From positions 868,001 through 932,000 of the forward strand of contig NZ_OZ035533.1 in assembly GCF_964033635.1 (NCBI RefSeq): DNA of 64,000 nucleotides, read 5' to 3'. The notes under the pieces were generated by a model. The model saw only the letters and a list, made by a program, of their open reading frames with translations, did no database searches and was not told the origin of the DNA. Both the position numbers and the translations under genes were made by a program. The DNA comes from Chitinophaga sp. MM2321 (GTDB lineage: Bacteria; Bacteroidota; Bacteroidia; Chitinophagales; Chitinophagaceae). Each line of letters opens with the position of its first letter. Position 1 is the stretch's first letter. Of this stretch, positions 9,020-16,737 are shown piece by piece.

Positions 9020-9598
9020 ATGTATAAAGGAGCACCTGTTATACTGGCTTCCCAATCGCCGCGCAGAAAGCAGCTGTTGGAGCAGGCTGGTATCCCTTTC
9101 CAGGTTAAAGTAGTAGCAACAGCAGAAACATTTCCGCCGGACATGGCGATCGATGAAATCCCCGTTTACATAGCCCTGCAAAAGGCAGCAGCAGTAATAG
9201 CACAATGTGCGCCAAACGATATCGTTATTGCAGCAGATACCGTAGTTGTATTGGACAATACGATCATCGGCAAACCGCAGGACCGGGAAGACGCCATCAG
9301 GATACTGTCTGCATTGAGTGGCCGCGAACATCGTGTTATTACCGGTGTAGTCATGCAACGCAACGGCAAAGAAATTACTTTCTCAAAAACAACAGCCGTC
9401 CATTTCAAACCCCTCACACCGGAGCAGATCAGTTATTATGTAGATAATTACAAACCCTATGATAAAGCCGGCGCTTATGCCATCCAGGAATGGATCGGTG
9501 CAGTAGGAATAGACAGCATCAACGGCTGCTTCTATAATGTAATGGGACTACCGGTTAGTGTAGTGGTGCAAAAACTTGACCAGGACTTTTCGGATTAA
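9020..9598 (+). CDS. maf: Maf family nucleoside triphosphate pyrophosphatase
   Basis: The 192-residue protein has the Maf signature ILASQSPRRKQLL (8-20), the catalytic AADTVV segment and KPYDKAGAYAIQ. Maf proteins hydrolyse dTTP/UTP or modified pyrimidine nucleotides to the monophosphate as house-cleaning enzymes. The ATG directly follows the stop of the prenyltransferase gene, so the two are translationally close. The last residues (LDQDFSD) and the stop are encoded inside the outer arm of a type B inverted repeat, which suggests that repeat insertion reset the C-terminus. Confidence 0.93.
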   Translation: MYKGAPVILASQSPRRKQLLEQAGIPFQVKVVATAETFPPDMAIDEIPVYIALQKAAAVIAQCAPNDIVIAADTVVVLDNTIIGKPQDREDAIRILSALSGREHRVITGVVMQRNGKEITFSKTTAVHFKPLTPEQISYYVDNYKPYDKAGAYAIQEWIGAVGIDSINGCFYNVMGLPVSVVVQKLDQDFSD

Positions 9599-9699
9599 CA
9601 GGATTTCCAGGATGGGTGTTTTGTTGTTTGATATTATATATATTTTCAAACAACAAAACACCCATCCTGGAAATCCTGGAATTTCATTCTAATCCTGGT
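9579..9699. repeat. Long inverted repeat, type B, perfect 33-bp stem
   Basis: Positions 9599-9631 are the exact reverse complement of 9646-9678 (14-base loop). The outer ends ACCAGGA (9579) and AATCCTGGT (9691-9699) are also complementary, with imperfect pairing between. The core reads GATGGGTGTTTTGTTG. It spans the convergent maf/hom junction and supplies the C-terminal codons of both genes. Confidence 0.95.
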
Positions 9700-10876
9700 C
9701 CATTACCAACAGATTCACGTCTTTATTTTTCAGCCAGTTCACTTCTCTTAGTTGTTGGAGGTTGATGGTGCCTACCACGTAGCGCCAGGCGGTTGATTCA
9801 TACTTCTCTGAAATATTGAAAAACACCGAGAGATCTACCTGGTCGGGTGTTTTATAACGCAGGTATACTTTCAGTTTTACATCGTTGGTGAAAGTGGGCT
9901 GATTATTCTGTTTGATTTTTTTATACTCGTAGCGGTAGTTGTACAACAGGGCGGAGATATCAGACAGTACGGCGCTGCCGGTTGCAGTACCACCGGCGCC
10001 TTTACCTACAAAGAATTGTTTGTCGGTGAATGCACTTTCCAGCAGGATGCCATTGTACTCATTATACACATCATAGAGGAGGTTATGTTCTTTGATGAGA
10101 TGAGGTAGCACGTATGCAAACACGTTGCCGTTCTGCCGGCGGCATTGGGCAATCAGTTTCACCGTACAGTTTCTTTGTTTGGCAAACTGGATATCAAAGT
10201 CGTTGAGGTGGTGGATACCGAAGTTATACACTTCTTCCGGTTTCACGAAGGTGCCGAAAGCGTGGAGGAGGAGGATGACGAGTTTGTATTTAGGATCGTA
10301 TCCTTCTATGTCCAGTGTAGGATCGGTTTCTGCGAAGCCCAGTTCCTGCGCTTTTTGCAGGGCCGTTTCAAAGCTCTGGTTTTCTTCAAATATTTTGGTA
10401 AGAATGTAGTTGGTAGATCCGTTGCAGATGCCTTCCACTGCATTGAGCAGGTCGTTGTCGTAATATTCTTCCAGGTTGCGGATGATGGGAATACTGGCGC
10501 AGCTGGAGGCTTCGTACAGGAAGGGCACTTTATTTTCTGTTTGTAACTGGAAGAGAGCGGGCAGGTTTTCAGCAATCATGCGTTTGCTGGCGCTTACTAC
10601 TGCTTTGCCATTGCGGAGCGCAGTGCTCACAATTTCAAAGGCGGCTTCCGTATCATTTATCAGCTCTACTACTACGTCTATGGTAGGATCTTCCAGGATT
10701 TCATTTTTATCGGTAGTGAAGTAGCTGCTGTCAATAGGTCTTGATTTGTTAGGGTCTTTAATACAGATCTTTTTGATGCGTGCATTAATACCTTTTGTTC
10801 TGTTCAAAACTTCATACAGTCCTTGTCCTACGACACCGAATCCAAAAATACCTAAATTGATGATCTTGTTTTCCAT
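9689..10876 (-). CDS. hom: Homoserine dehydrogenase
   Basis: The 395-residue enzyme reduces aspartate semialdehyde to homoserine, the branch point to threonine and methionine. The N-terminal NAD(P) fold has GIFGFGVVGQGLYEV near residue 10. The substrate domain has EASSCASIPIIRNLEEY and the CNGSTNYIL(T) motif. No aspartokinase is fused and the C-terminus is a short extension rather than a clear ACT domain. It lies 70 bases behind metB and is probably in the riboswitch-controlled transcript. I use the ATG at 10876 instead of an upstream TTG. The last codons (MDQD-stop) come from a type B repeat. Confidence 0.94.
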   Translation of the reverse strand: MENKIINLGIFGFGVVGQGLYEVLNRTKGINARIKKICIKDPNKSRPIDSSYFTTDKNEILEDPTIDVVVELINDTEAAFEIVSTALRNGKAVVSASKRMIAENLPALFQLQTENKVPFLYEASSCASIPIIRNLEEYYDNDLLNAVEGICNGSTNYILTKIFEENQSFETALQKAQELGFAETDPTLDIEGYDPKYKLVILLLHAFGTFVKPEEVYNFGIHHLNDFDIQFAKQRNCTVKLIAQCRRQNGNVFAYVLPHLIKEHNLLYDVYNEYNGILLESAFTDKQFFVGKGAGGTATGSAVLSDISALLYNYRYEYKKIKQNNQPTFTNDVKLKVYLRYKTPDQVDLSVFFNISEKYESTAWRYVVGTINLQQLREVNWLKNKDVNLLVMDQD

Positions 10877-10946
10877 ACTTTTTTTCAAACTTGAGGCTGC
10901 TGATACGATACTGACAGCGTGTAGCCGGCAGCGTTAGTAAGGCAGC

Positions 10947-12125
10947 TTATTGTAAAACAGTGATTTGTTTACCCGCCGGATGGTTTAATTTATCCAGTGC
11001 TTGTTTCAGGTCGTTGATCAGGTCTTCGGCATCTTCTATGCCTACTGATAAACGGATGCAGGAATCCTGCAAACCTGTTTTTTTCCGGAATGCTTCCGGT
11101 ATCGTTCGATGTGTCATGGTAGCCGGATGAGCCAGCATACTTTTCACACCGCCAAAACTTTCCGCCAGTTTAAACAGCTTGGTAGCGTTCACGATGCGGA
11201 TCGCATTTTTGATATTATCGCTTTTTAAGGAGAAGCTCACGAGGGCGCCATAACTTTTTTGCTGTTTGCGCGCAATGTGATGGTTTTTATGGGTAACAAG
11301 ACCCGGATAAAATACTTTATCCACCGCAGGATGCGCGGCCAGCCAGTTGGCTACGGCGCTGGCATTGCTGCATTGCTTTTCCAGCCGGAGCGCCAGGGTT
11401 TCTATACCACGGATCGTGAGCCAGGCGTCGAACGGACTGAGGATACTACCGGAAATATTCTGGTTATAGCGGATCTGATCAGCGAGCGACTTGGAATTGA
11501 CCACTACCAGTCCGGCAATCACGTCGCAGTGACCGGCCAGGTATTTGGAAGCACTGTGGATAACCATGTCGGCGCCCAAAGTGAGTGGTTGCTGCAATAA
11601 AGGGGTACTGAAAGTATTATCTACTGCCAGCAGGATATTATGTTGTTTGGCAATTTTACTGATAGACTTGATATCAGAGATGCGCAATGTTGGATTGGTA
11701 GGGGATTCCAGCCAGATAATCCGGGTATTGGGCGTGATGGCAGCCAGTACTTTATCGAGGTTGCTGGTGTCCACGAAGTTTACTTTGATCCCAAAACGTT
11801 CAAACATGTGGTTGAAGATCTGGAAGATGCCACCGTAAGTATCTTCTACGGCCATTACTTCATCGCCGGTTTTCAACAGCTTCAGTACAGCGTCAATAGC
11901 AGACATCCCGCTGGCGAAGGCGAAACCTGCGTAGCCTTCTTCCAGGTTGCAGATCAGTTCTTCCAACACTTTCCGCGTGGGATTGTTAGCCCGCGAAAAT
12001 TCAAAACCCTTATTGATGCCCGGCGATTCCTGTACAAAGGTAGATGTTTGGTAGATGGGCACTGAAATAGCGCCTGTCAACTCATCTATCGGAATACTAT
12101 GAATCAGTTGTGTAGCTGTTTTCAT
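10947..12125 (-). CDS. metB: Cystathionine gamma-synthase / trans-sulfuration enzyme (PLP)
   Basis: The 392-residue Cys/Met-metabolism PLP enzyme has the cofactor Lys at 194 in SASKYLAGH, the phosphate-cup segment ASGMSAIDA, and Tyr/Arg active-site residues in YGGIFQ and in the C-terminal IRLSVGIED. The family includes cystathionine gamma-synthase, gamma-lyase and beta-lyase, which are hard to separate by sequence. A SAM riboswitch upstream and hom downstream favour a biosynthetic role in making methionine from homoserine. It is the first gene of the two-gene operon. Confidence 0.88.
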   Translation of the reverse strand: MKTATQLIHSIPIDELTGAISVPIYQTSTFVQESPGINKGFEFSRANNPTRKVLEELICNLEEGYAGFAFASGMSAIDAVLKLLKTGDEVMAVEDTYGGIFQIFNHMFERFGIKVNFVDTSNLDKVLAAITPNTRIIWLESPTNPTLRISDIKSISKIAKQHNILLAVDNTFSTPLLQQPLTLGADMVIHSASKYLAGHCDVIAGLVVVNSKSLADQIRYNQNISGSILSPFDAWLTIRGIETLALRLEKQCSNASAVANWLAAHPAVDKVFYPGLVTHKNHHIARKQQKSYGALVSFSLKSDNIKNAIRIVNATKLFKLAESFGGVKSMLAHPATMTHRTIPEAFRKKTGLQDSCIRLSVGIEDAEDLINDLKQALDKLNHPAGKQITVLQ

Positions 12126-12238
12126 CTTATTAAATTATTTTTTAACGATGTCTGTTTGTACAGGTATTACCCTGCAACGGTATCATTAAAAATCTACTTA
12201 AACAACGACAAATCCAGGAAGTGGGCGGGAGCGGGCAT

Positions 12239-12272
12239 AAAAAAGCTCTTCCGTTTGTTGGAAGAGCTCTTT
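12239..12272 (-). terminator. Riboswitch-linked intrinsic terminator
   Basis: On the minus strand a stem (AGCTCTTCC / GGAAGAGCT on the plus strand, 12244-12252 and 12260-12268) is followed by six T. It lies between the SAM aptamer and metB. The sequence GTTGGCAGAG, just after the aptamer's closing helix, can pair with CTCTTCCAAC of the terminator's 5' arm with one mismatch, which offers an antiterminator. Confidence 0.85.
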
Positions 12273-12307
12273 TCAATATTATATTGGTGAAGAATTATCT
12301 CTGCCAA

Positions 12308-12422
12308 CTTATCTTTCCCCGACTTGCACCGGGGCAGGAATTAGCACCTTTTTCCTGATAATTAAATCAGGAAAGGTTGCTAAGGCATCGCAGGGCCAAG
12401 TCCCTCCGCCTTTCTGGATAAG
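12308..12422 (-). ncRNA. SAM-I (S-box) riboswitch
   Basis: Read on the minus strand, the closing helix CTTATCC / GATAAG brackets the conserved S-box core: GGAGGGACTTGGCCC, GATGCCTTAGCAACC, AAGGTGCTAATTCC and a GCAAGTC-containing hairpin, then GAAAGATAAG. The order and loops match the SAM-I aptamer. With the terminator 40 bases downstream it should shut off metB-hom when S-adenosylmethionine is plentiful. Confidence 0.95.
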
Positions 12423-12442
12423 TGATGTATAAGAACTGGGTG

Positions 12443-12475
12443 CAAAGGTAAAGGCAGTTTGATCAATTTTCCAAA
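12443..12475 (-). promoter_or_regulatory. Promoter of the riboswitch-metB-hom transcript
   Basis: On the minus strand TTTG (12475-12472), a 21-base spacer and TACCTTTG (12450-12443) fit the Bacteroidota consensus. Transcription would start about 15-20 bases before the SAM aptamer. Confidence 0.7.
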
Positions 12476-12555
12476 TCAGGAGCAGAAATTTTTTTACCGG
12501 AGGTGATGTTTTATTATCTTTAGCTAATAGTATTTTAATAATCAACCATATCTTT

Positions 12556-13845
12556 ATGCATGTTAACCCCCCGCTCTCCGAAGAGCTTTTTCAGCATATA
12601 TGGGCGTGCCGTATTTTTAAGCAGGATAACCTGGTAACTACTACGGGTGAGCCTTTACAGATCATCTACCCCGGATGGCAGAATCACCACAGCGGCCCCG
12701 ATTTTACGGGGGCAAAGATCAGGATCGGCAATACTGTATGGGCAGGCGCCGTAGAACTGCATCTTAGCACATCCGACTGGTTCCGGCATGGGCATCAGCA
12801 CAATAAACAATACGGGCGGATCATCCTGCACGTGGTATTTGTACATGACCTGCCCCAGCGTGAGGCGGGAGATGCGCCCTGTCTTGAATTACAGCAGTAT
12901 ATCCCCAAGCTGTTGCTACAACGCTATGAATGGCTGCGGCAGTCGGCTTCCTTTGTGCCTTGTGCGGATAGTGCCGGCGATATCTCCCGGCTCATCTGGC
13001 TCAGCTGGAAAGAGCGGCTGCTGGCCGAACGCTGGGAAAACAAGATGAACGGACTACGTGCCTGGCTGTTATGCAATAAATATAACTGGGAAGAAGCGTG
13101 CTACTGGGCAGTAGCACAGAGCTATGGCATGCCGGTAAATGCGTTGCCGTTCCTGCAAATGGCGCAATCGCTGCCCTATAATATCCTCATGCGGCATAAG
13201 CACCAGCCGCTGCTAACGGAAGCCCTGCTTTTTGGTCAGGCGGGAATGCTGGAAGCGGACTTCATCGACGTATACCCGTTGCAGTTACAGCGGGAGTACC
13301 TGCACCTGCGGCATAAATATCAGCTCCAGCCAATAGCGCCGCACCACTGGAACTGGCTGCGGATGCGGCCTGCATCTTTTCCTACCCTGCGGCTGGCCGC
13401 CTTTGCCACCCTGATGCAGCAAACATCGCATTTGTTTTCCCGCATCCTGGAGGCAAGAGAACTTGGAGAACTGGAACGGTTGTTTTTCGTACGGCCATCA
13501 GCGTACTGGCAGGAGCATTACCGTTTCGGGCAACCGGTAACTGCCACCCACCGCCCCGGCAAACAGGCCGTGCATGCCGTTTTAATCAATACGGTGCTAC
13601 CGCTTCTCTACCTCTATGGACAACAAAAAAACACCCGCTATTACCAGGAGAAAGCCCTGCATTTCCTCCAGCAGCTACCCGCCGAAAAAAACAAGATTAC
13701 CAATGCCTGGGAAAAGCTGGGCGTTACACAGGAAAACGCCATGGAATCGCAGGCACTCCTGCAATTGAAGCAATATTACTGCGATGAAAAGAGATGTCTG
13801 AAATGCGCAATAGGCATGAAGATATTGGGCGGGGAAAAGATGTAG
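12556..13845 (+). CDS. DUF2851 family protein
   Basis: The 429-residue protein matches DUF2851 by its N-terminal block: NPPLSEELFQHIW, then IYPGWQNHHSGPDFTGAKI and GAVELHLSTSDWFRHGH. That block resembles a small nuclease-like or binding fold with conserved Glu, His and Asp. The middle is helical and Trp/Tyr-rich. The C-terminus has three clustered Cys (CDEKRCLKC) that could bind metal. Function is not known to me. There is no signal peptide. It is divergent from the SAM-riboswitch operon and convergent with osmC, with a type A repeat at its 3' end. Confidence 0.88.
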   Translation: MHVNPPLSEELFQHIWACRIFKQDNLVTTTGEPLQIIYPGWQNHHSGPDFTGAKIRIGNTVWAGAVELHLSTSDWFRHGHQHNKQYGRIILHVVFVHDLPQREAGDAPCLELQQYIPKLLLQRYEWLRQSASFVPCADSAGDISRLIWLSWKERLLAERWENKMNGLRAWLLCNKYNWEEACYWAVAQSYGMPVNALPFLQMAQSLPYNILMRHKHQPLLTEALLFGQAGMLEADFIDVYPLQLQREYLHLRHKYQLQPIAPHHWNWLRMRPASFPTLRLAAFATLMQQTSHLFSRILEARELGELERLFFVRPSAYWQEHYRFGQPVTATHRPGKQAVHAVLINTVLPLLYLYGQQKNTRYYQEKALHFLQQLPAEKNKITNAWEKLGVTQENAMESQALLQLKQYYCDEKRCLKCAIGMKILGGEKM

Positions 13846-13853
13846 GAATTTAG

Positions 13854-13961
13854 GAATTTTTTGATTTACGAATTTAGGGATTTGAAATGCAGCGGAGATA
13901 ACCGTATACGCACATATCTCCGCTGCATTTCAAATCCCTAAATTCGTAAATCAAAAAATTC
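13854..13961. repeat. Long inverted repeat, type A, perfect 47-bp stem
   Basis: Positions 13854-13900 are the exact reverse complement of 13915-13961, with an unrelated 14-base loop. Flank units and the AAATGCAGCGGAGATA core match the element at 3057. It lies at a convergent junction (DUF2851 gene / osmC). Confidence 0.95.
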
Positions 13962-13973
13962 TTAAATAGTGCC

Positions 13974-14381
13974 TTACCAATTGAAGGTTACATCCTGTAC
14001 AAGGTCCGGGTGTACGCTTTTGGCGACGGGGCAGGTGAGTGCTGCTCTTTCGAGGACGGTTTTTTCTTTTTCTCCCAGGTTATGGGTACCGGGAAAATCA
14101 AATACGATGGTTACGCCGGTAATGCGACGTGGTTCTGTACCCATTATTTTCTGAATACTCACTTTGGTGCCTTCGATGGCCCAGTTGTTATCTCTTGCCT
14201 TGATGCCCATGATGGTAAGCATACACGAGCCGAGGGCCGTGGCTACCAGGTCAGTAGGAGAGAATCTTTCACCTTTTCCATTGTTATCTACCGGTGCATC
14301 TGTTTCAATGACGGTGGCTGATCGCAGGTGGGTTGCTGTAGTCCGTAATTCGCCGGTGTAGATAATTTCCGCTGTTTGCAT
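13974..14381 (-). CDS. OsmC/Ohr-family peroxidase-like protein
   Basis: The 135-residue protein has the two redox Cys of the family: Cys53 in ALGSCMLTIMG and Cys117 in LTCPVAKSV. OsmC/Ohr proteins are homodimers that reduce organic hydroperoxides using lipoyl or other thiol partners. Length is normal. lipA lies 1 kb away, but no functional link is implied by distance alone. The ATG at 14381 starts the first beta strand directly. OsmC and Ohr branches are not separated with certainty; YhfA-like OsmC is also possible. Confidence 0.9.
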   Translation of the reverse strand: MQTAEIIYTGELRTTATHLRSATVIETDAPVDNNGKGERFSPTDLVATALGSCMLTIMGIKARDNNWAIEGTKVSIQKIMGTEPRRITGVTIVFDFPGTHNLGEKEKTVLERAALTCPVAKSVHPDLVQDVTFNW

Positions 14382-14495
14382 GATGTATAGTTTTAAAGTC
14401 CTTTGTATGGTTGGTAATCAAACTGTAAAATAAGTGTATTTTTAGAACAAGTTAAAAGGCAGGGTAAGAGCCTTATCAAACTAAAAAAAATTAGG

Positions 14496-14503
14496 TACGT
14501 TTG
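14496..14503 (+). promoter_or_regulatory. Candidate -7 element before the outer-membrane-type gene
   Basis: TACGTTTG fits TAnnTTTG and lies 62 bases before the GTG start at 14566. No clear upstream TTTG is seen at 19-21 bases. Confidence 0.4.
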
Positions 14504-14565
14504 TAATATTAACATAACAATACCTTTATTCAAGCGTTTATTTATTATAATAATAGCCCATCACT

Positions 14566-15396
14566 GTGAAAAAAATATACTTAATCCTGTTTTTAGCAAC
14601 GATCACGGGTAGTTTGCAAGCGCAAACCACCAGCAGGCAAACGGAACAGTCTAAGAAAGATGAAAAAGAGCAGCGTAAGCTGAAGAAGATAGCGATCTTC
14701 CGTGAACAGGAGGAGGGGGAAAATGTGTTCCAGCGTGACTTTTCGATAGGCGGCCGTTTGAATACCGATGGCTGGTCCGGTTTCCTGGAAATGGGTTACC
14801 GTAAGAGCAGGAAGGCTGTTAATTATTTCCAGTTTGAATTTGCGGAGAAGAAAGACCCCAAAGAAGATAAGCGCCAGGGTGCTGGTGGCGGTTTTTATAG
14901 TACCGACCGGCCTTTTATCTTCGGTAAACAAAATAATTTTTACCAGGCGAAGCTGGGTGCTGGTCAACGTTACCTGATTGGTGGTAAAGGGAACAAGAAC
15001 GGGGTGGAAGTAAGCGCGATCTATTATGGTGGCGTGTCTCTGGGCCTGTTGAAGCCTTACTACCTGAATGTAAAGAACCAGGCCGGCGACCAGGTGGAAG
15101 AAATAAAATATGATCCCAATAATCCGGGAAATTTCCTGGAATTCTCCAAAATTACCGGTGGTGCAGGCTTCGGAAAGGGCTGGAGCGAGTTGAGCGTGGT
15201 TCCGGGCTTACATGCCAAATTAGGGATGCGGTTCGACTGGGCACATTTCAATGAGGTGGTAAGTGCCCTGGAAATAGGGGTGAATGCGGAAATGTACAGC
15301 AAAAAAGTGCCGATCATGGCTACCACAGAAAATAAACAGTTCTTTTTTAATGCATATGTTGCCTTACAATTCGGTAAGCGATGGAATAGGAGATAA
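14566..15396 (+). CDS. Secreted beta-strand-rich protein, probably outer membrane
   Basis: I do not recognise a named family. The 276-residue product starts at a GTG (no in-frame ATG gives the signal) with MKKIYLILFLATITGSLQAQ, a signal peptide with AQ cleavage site. A short charged Gln/Lys/Glu segment (21-47) follows. The rest alternates polar and aromatic residues in strand-like blocks with Gly-rich turns and ends in VALQFGKRWNRR, typical of Bacteroidota beta-barrel proteins. It sits 36 bases before lipA on the same strand. A structural or transport role in the outer membrane is inference. Confidence 0.75.
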   Translation: MKKIYLILFLATITGSLQAQTTSRQTEQSKKDEKEQRKLKKIAIFREQEEGENVFQRDFSIGGRLNTDGWSGFLEMGYRKSRKAVNYFQFEFAEKKDPKEDKRQGAGGGFYSTDRPFIFGKQNNFYQAKLGAGQRYLIGGKGNKNGVEVSAIYYGGVSLGLLKPYYLNVKNQAGDQVEEIKYDPNNPGNFLEFSKITGGAGFGKGWSELSVVPGLHAKLGMRFDWAHFNEVVSALEIGVNAEMYSKKVPIMATTENKQFFFNAYVALQFGKRWNRR

Positions 15397-15400
15397 GTGT

Positions 15401-15408
15401 TAACTTTG
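15401..15408 (+). promoter_or_regulatory. Candidate -7 element for lipA
   Basis: TAACTTTG fits TAnnTTTG and is 24 bases before the lipA ATG. The upstream TTTG element is not evident. Confidence 0.4.
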
Positions 15409-15432
15409 CTTTTTTAAAGAAAGGAATCAGCG

Positions 15433-16332
15433 ATGCAAGAACTACCCGTTATAGCCGCCGAACCGGCGACAACAAGAGTAAAAAAGCCAGACTGGCTGCG
15501 CGTTAAATTACCCATAGGCGAGAATTATAAACAGGTGAGAAACCTGGTAGATACCCATAAATTACATACGATCTGTGAGAGTGGCAACTGTCCTAATATG
15601 GGCGAATGCTGGGGAGCCGGCACGGCTACCTTTATGATCCTGGGAAATATCTGTACCCGTAGTTGCGGATTTTGTGCCGTAGCTACCGGCCGTCCGGAAG
15701 CCGTGGATCATGATGAACCACAACGTGTGGCAGAGGCGATCTACCTGATGAAGGTGAAACACGCCGTTATAACTTCTGTAGACAGGGACGAGCTGAAAGA
15801 TGGCGGTTCCATTATCTGGGCCAATACCATCAATGCAGTAAGGGCATTAAACCCTCAAACGACAATGGAAACCCTGATCCCCGATTTTCGCGGACAGTGG
15901 GAAAACCTGCAACGTATTATTGACGTGGCGCCGGAAATCGTTTCTCACAACCTGGAAACAGTAGAACGTTTAACCAAGCAGGTAAGGATCCAGGCCAAAT
16001 ATCACCGCAGCCTGGAAGTAATCCGCCGCTTAAAGGCAGGTGGCATGCGTACCAAGAGCGGTATCATGCTGGGCCTTGGCGAAACAAAGGAAGAAGTGAT
16101 CCAGGCAATGCAGGATCTGTATGATAACGGTTGTGATGTGGTTACATTAGGGCAATATCTGCAACCTACACCCAAACACCTGCCGGTGGTACGCTTCGTT
16201 CACCCGGATGAATTTGCCGAGTTACGCGAGATAGGATACAATATGGGATTAGATTATGTAGAATCTGGCCCGTTAGTAAGATCTTCTTATCATGCAGAAA
16301 AACATATTGTCAGCGGTCGTAATAAGGGATGA
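15433..16332 (+). CDS. lipA: Lipoyl synthase
   Basis: The 299-residue radical SAM enzyme inserts two sulfur atoms into octanoyl chains on lipoyl domains. Both iron-sulfur clusters are visible: the auxiliary cluster Cys48, Cys53, Cys59 ([12 protein letters not shown]) and the radical SAM cluster Cys74, Cys78, Cys81 (CTRSCGFC). The C-terminal RSSYHA segment provides the Ser ligand of the auxiliary cluster. Length and start are normal. A terminator follows 28 bases after the stop. lipB is not in the window. Confidence 0.97.
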   Translation: MQELPVIAAEPATTRVKKPDWLRVKLPIGENYKQVRNLVDTHKLHTICESGNCPNMGECWGAGTATFMILGNICTRSCGFCAVATGRPEAVDHDEPQRVAEAIYLMKVKHAVITSVDRDELKDGGSIIWANTINAVRALNPQTTMETLIPDFRGQWENLQRIIDVAPEIVSHNLETVERLTKQVRIQAKYHRSLEVIRRLKAGGMRTKSGIMLGLGETKEEVIQAMQDLYDNGCDVVTLGQYLQPTPKHLPVVRFVHPDEFAELREIGYNMGLDYVESGPLVRSSYHAEKHIVSGRNKG

Positions 16333-16360
16333 CCGGAACTCAATTTCATGTAATTGTTAA

Positions 16361-16388
16361 AATCCATCCTCAGGATGGATTTTTGTTT
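16361..16388 (+). terminator. Terminator after lipA
   Basis: AATCCATCC (16361-16369) pairs with GGATGGATT (16373-16381) across a TCA loop, followed by a T-rich run. Confidence 0.9.
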
Positions 16389-16428
16389 TCAGAAGCTTAT
16401 CTTAGCGCCTCAAAATATTTTACCTAAG

Positions 16429-16444
16429 TAACAGCATGCTGTTA
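16429..16444. promoter_or_regulatory. 16-bp perfect palindrome, operator candidate
   Basis: TAACAGCATGCTGTTA is its own reverse complement. It lies about 300 bases upstream of the efflux operon and 40 bases after the lipA terminator. Its length and symmetry fit a dimeric repressor such as a TetR-type regulator, but no regulator gene is adjacent. Confidence 0.5.
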
Positions 16445-16466
16445 TAACTACCTACTTCACTGTTAT

Positions 16467-16540
16467 ATTGTTTGATACAAATGCGGAAACCCACCTGTAA
16501 GATTAGCTTACAGGAGCCAACCTCACTTTGATCAAACAAT
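16467..16540 (+). promoter_or_regulatory. Nested inverted repeats in the efflux operon leader
   Basis: An outer pair, ATTGTTTGAT (16467-16476) and ATCAAACAAT (16531-16540), extends inward with one bulged base. It encloses CCTGTAAG / CTTACAGG (16494-16513) with a five-base loop. As RNA it would form a two-tier hairpin about 200 bases before the tolC-type start. No open frame worth calling lies between 16541 and 16737. Confidence 0.55.
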
Positions 16541-16737
16541 GACCTTAACCTGTCCTGTTACTGCAATAAAGAATGCGGGCTTAACATGGGTACGCGGGAA
16601 CATTTTTACTGTCTATAGATGGTATTTAAAGCATATAATGAAGATAGATGCCAACCATAAAGGAGGTTATAGCCTCGCTTATGCCAGCATTTTTCTTTTG
16701 ATTGGTACAATGATGAACTGAATGTCAAAAGCCTTTT

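Noticed and set aside
9579..9699. Type B and type A repeats as ends of insertion sequences or CRISPR repeats
   Set aside because: No transposase gene, target-site duplications or regular spacers are seen; each element is a single palindrome with a short loop.
16539..16721. 60-codon open frame in the efflux leader
   Set aside because: Its ATG lies in the 3' arm of the nested inverted repeat, the product has no recognisable features, and nothing suggests translation.
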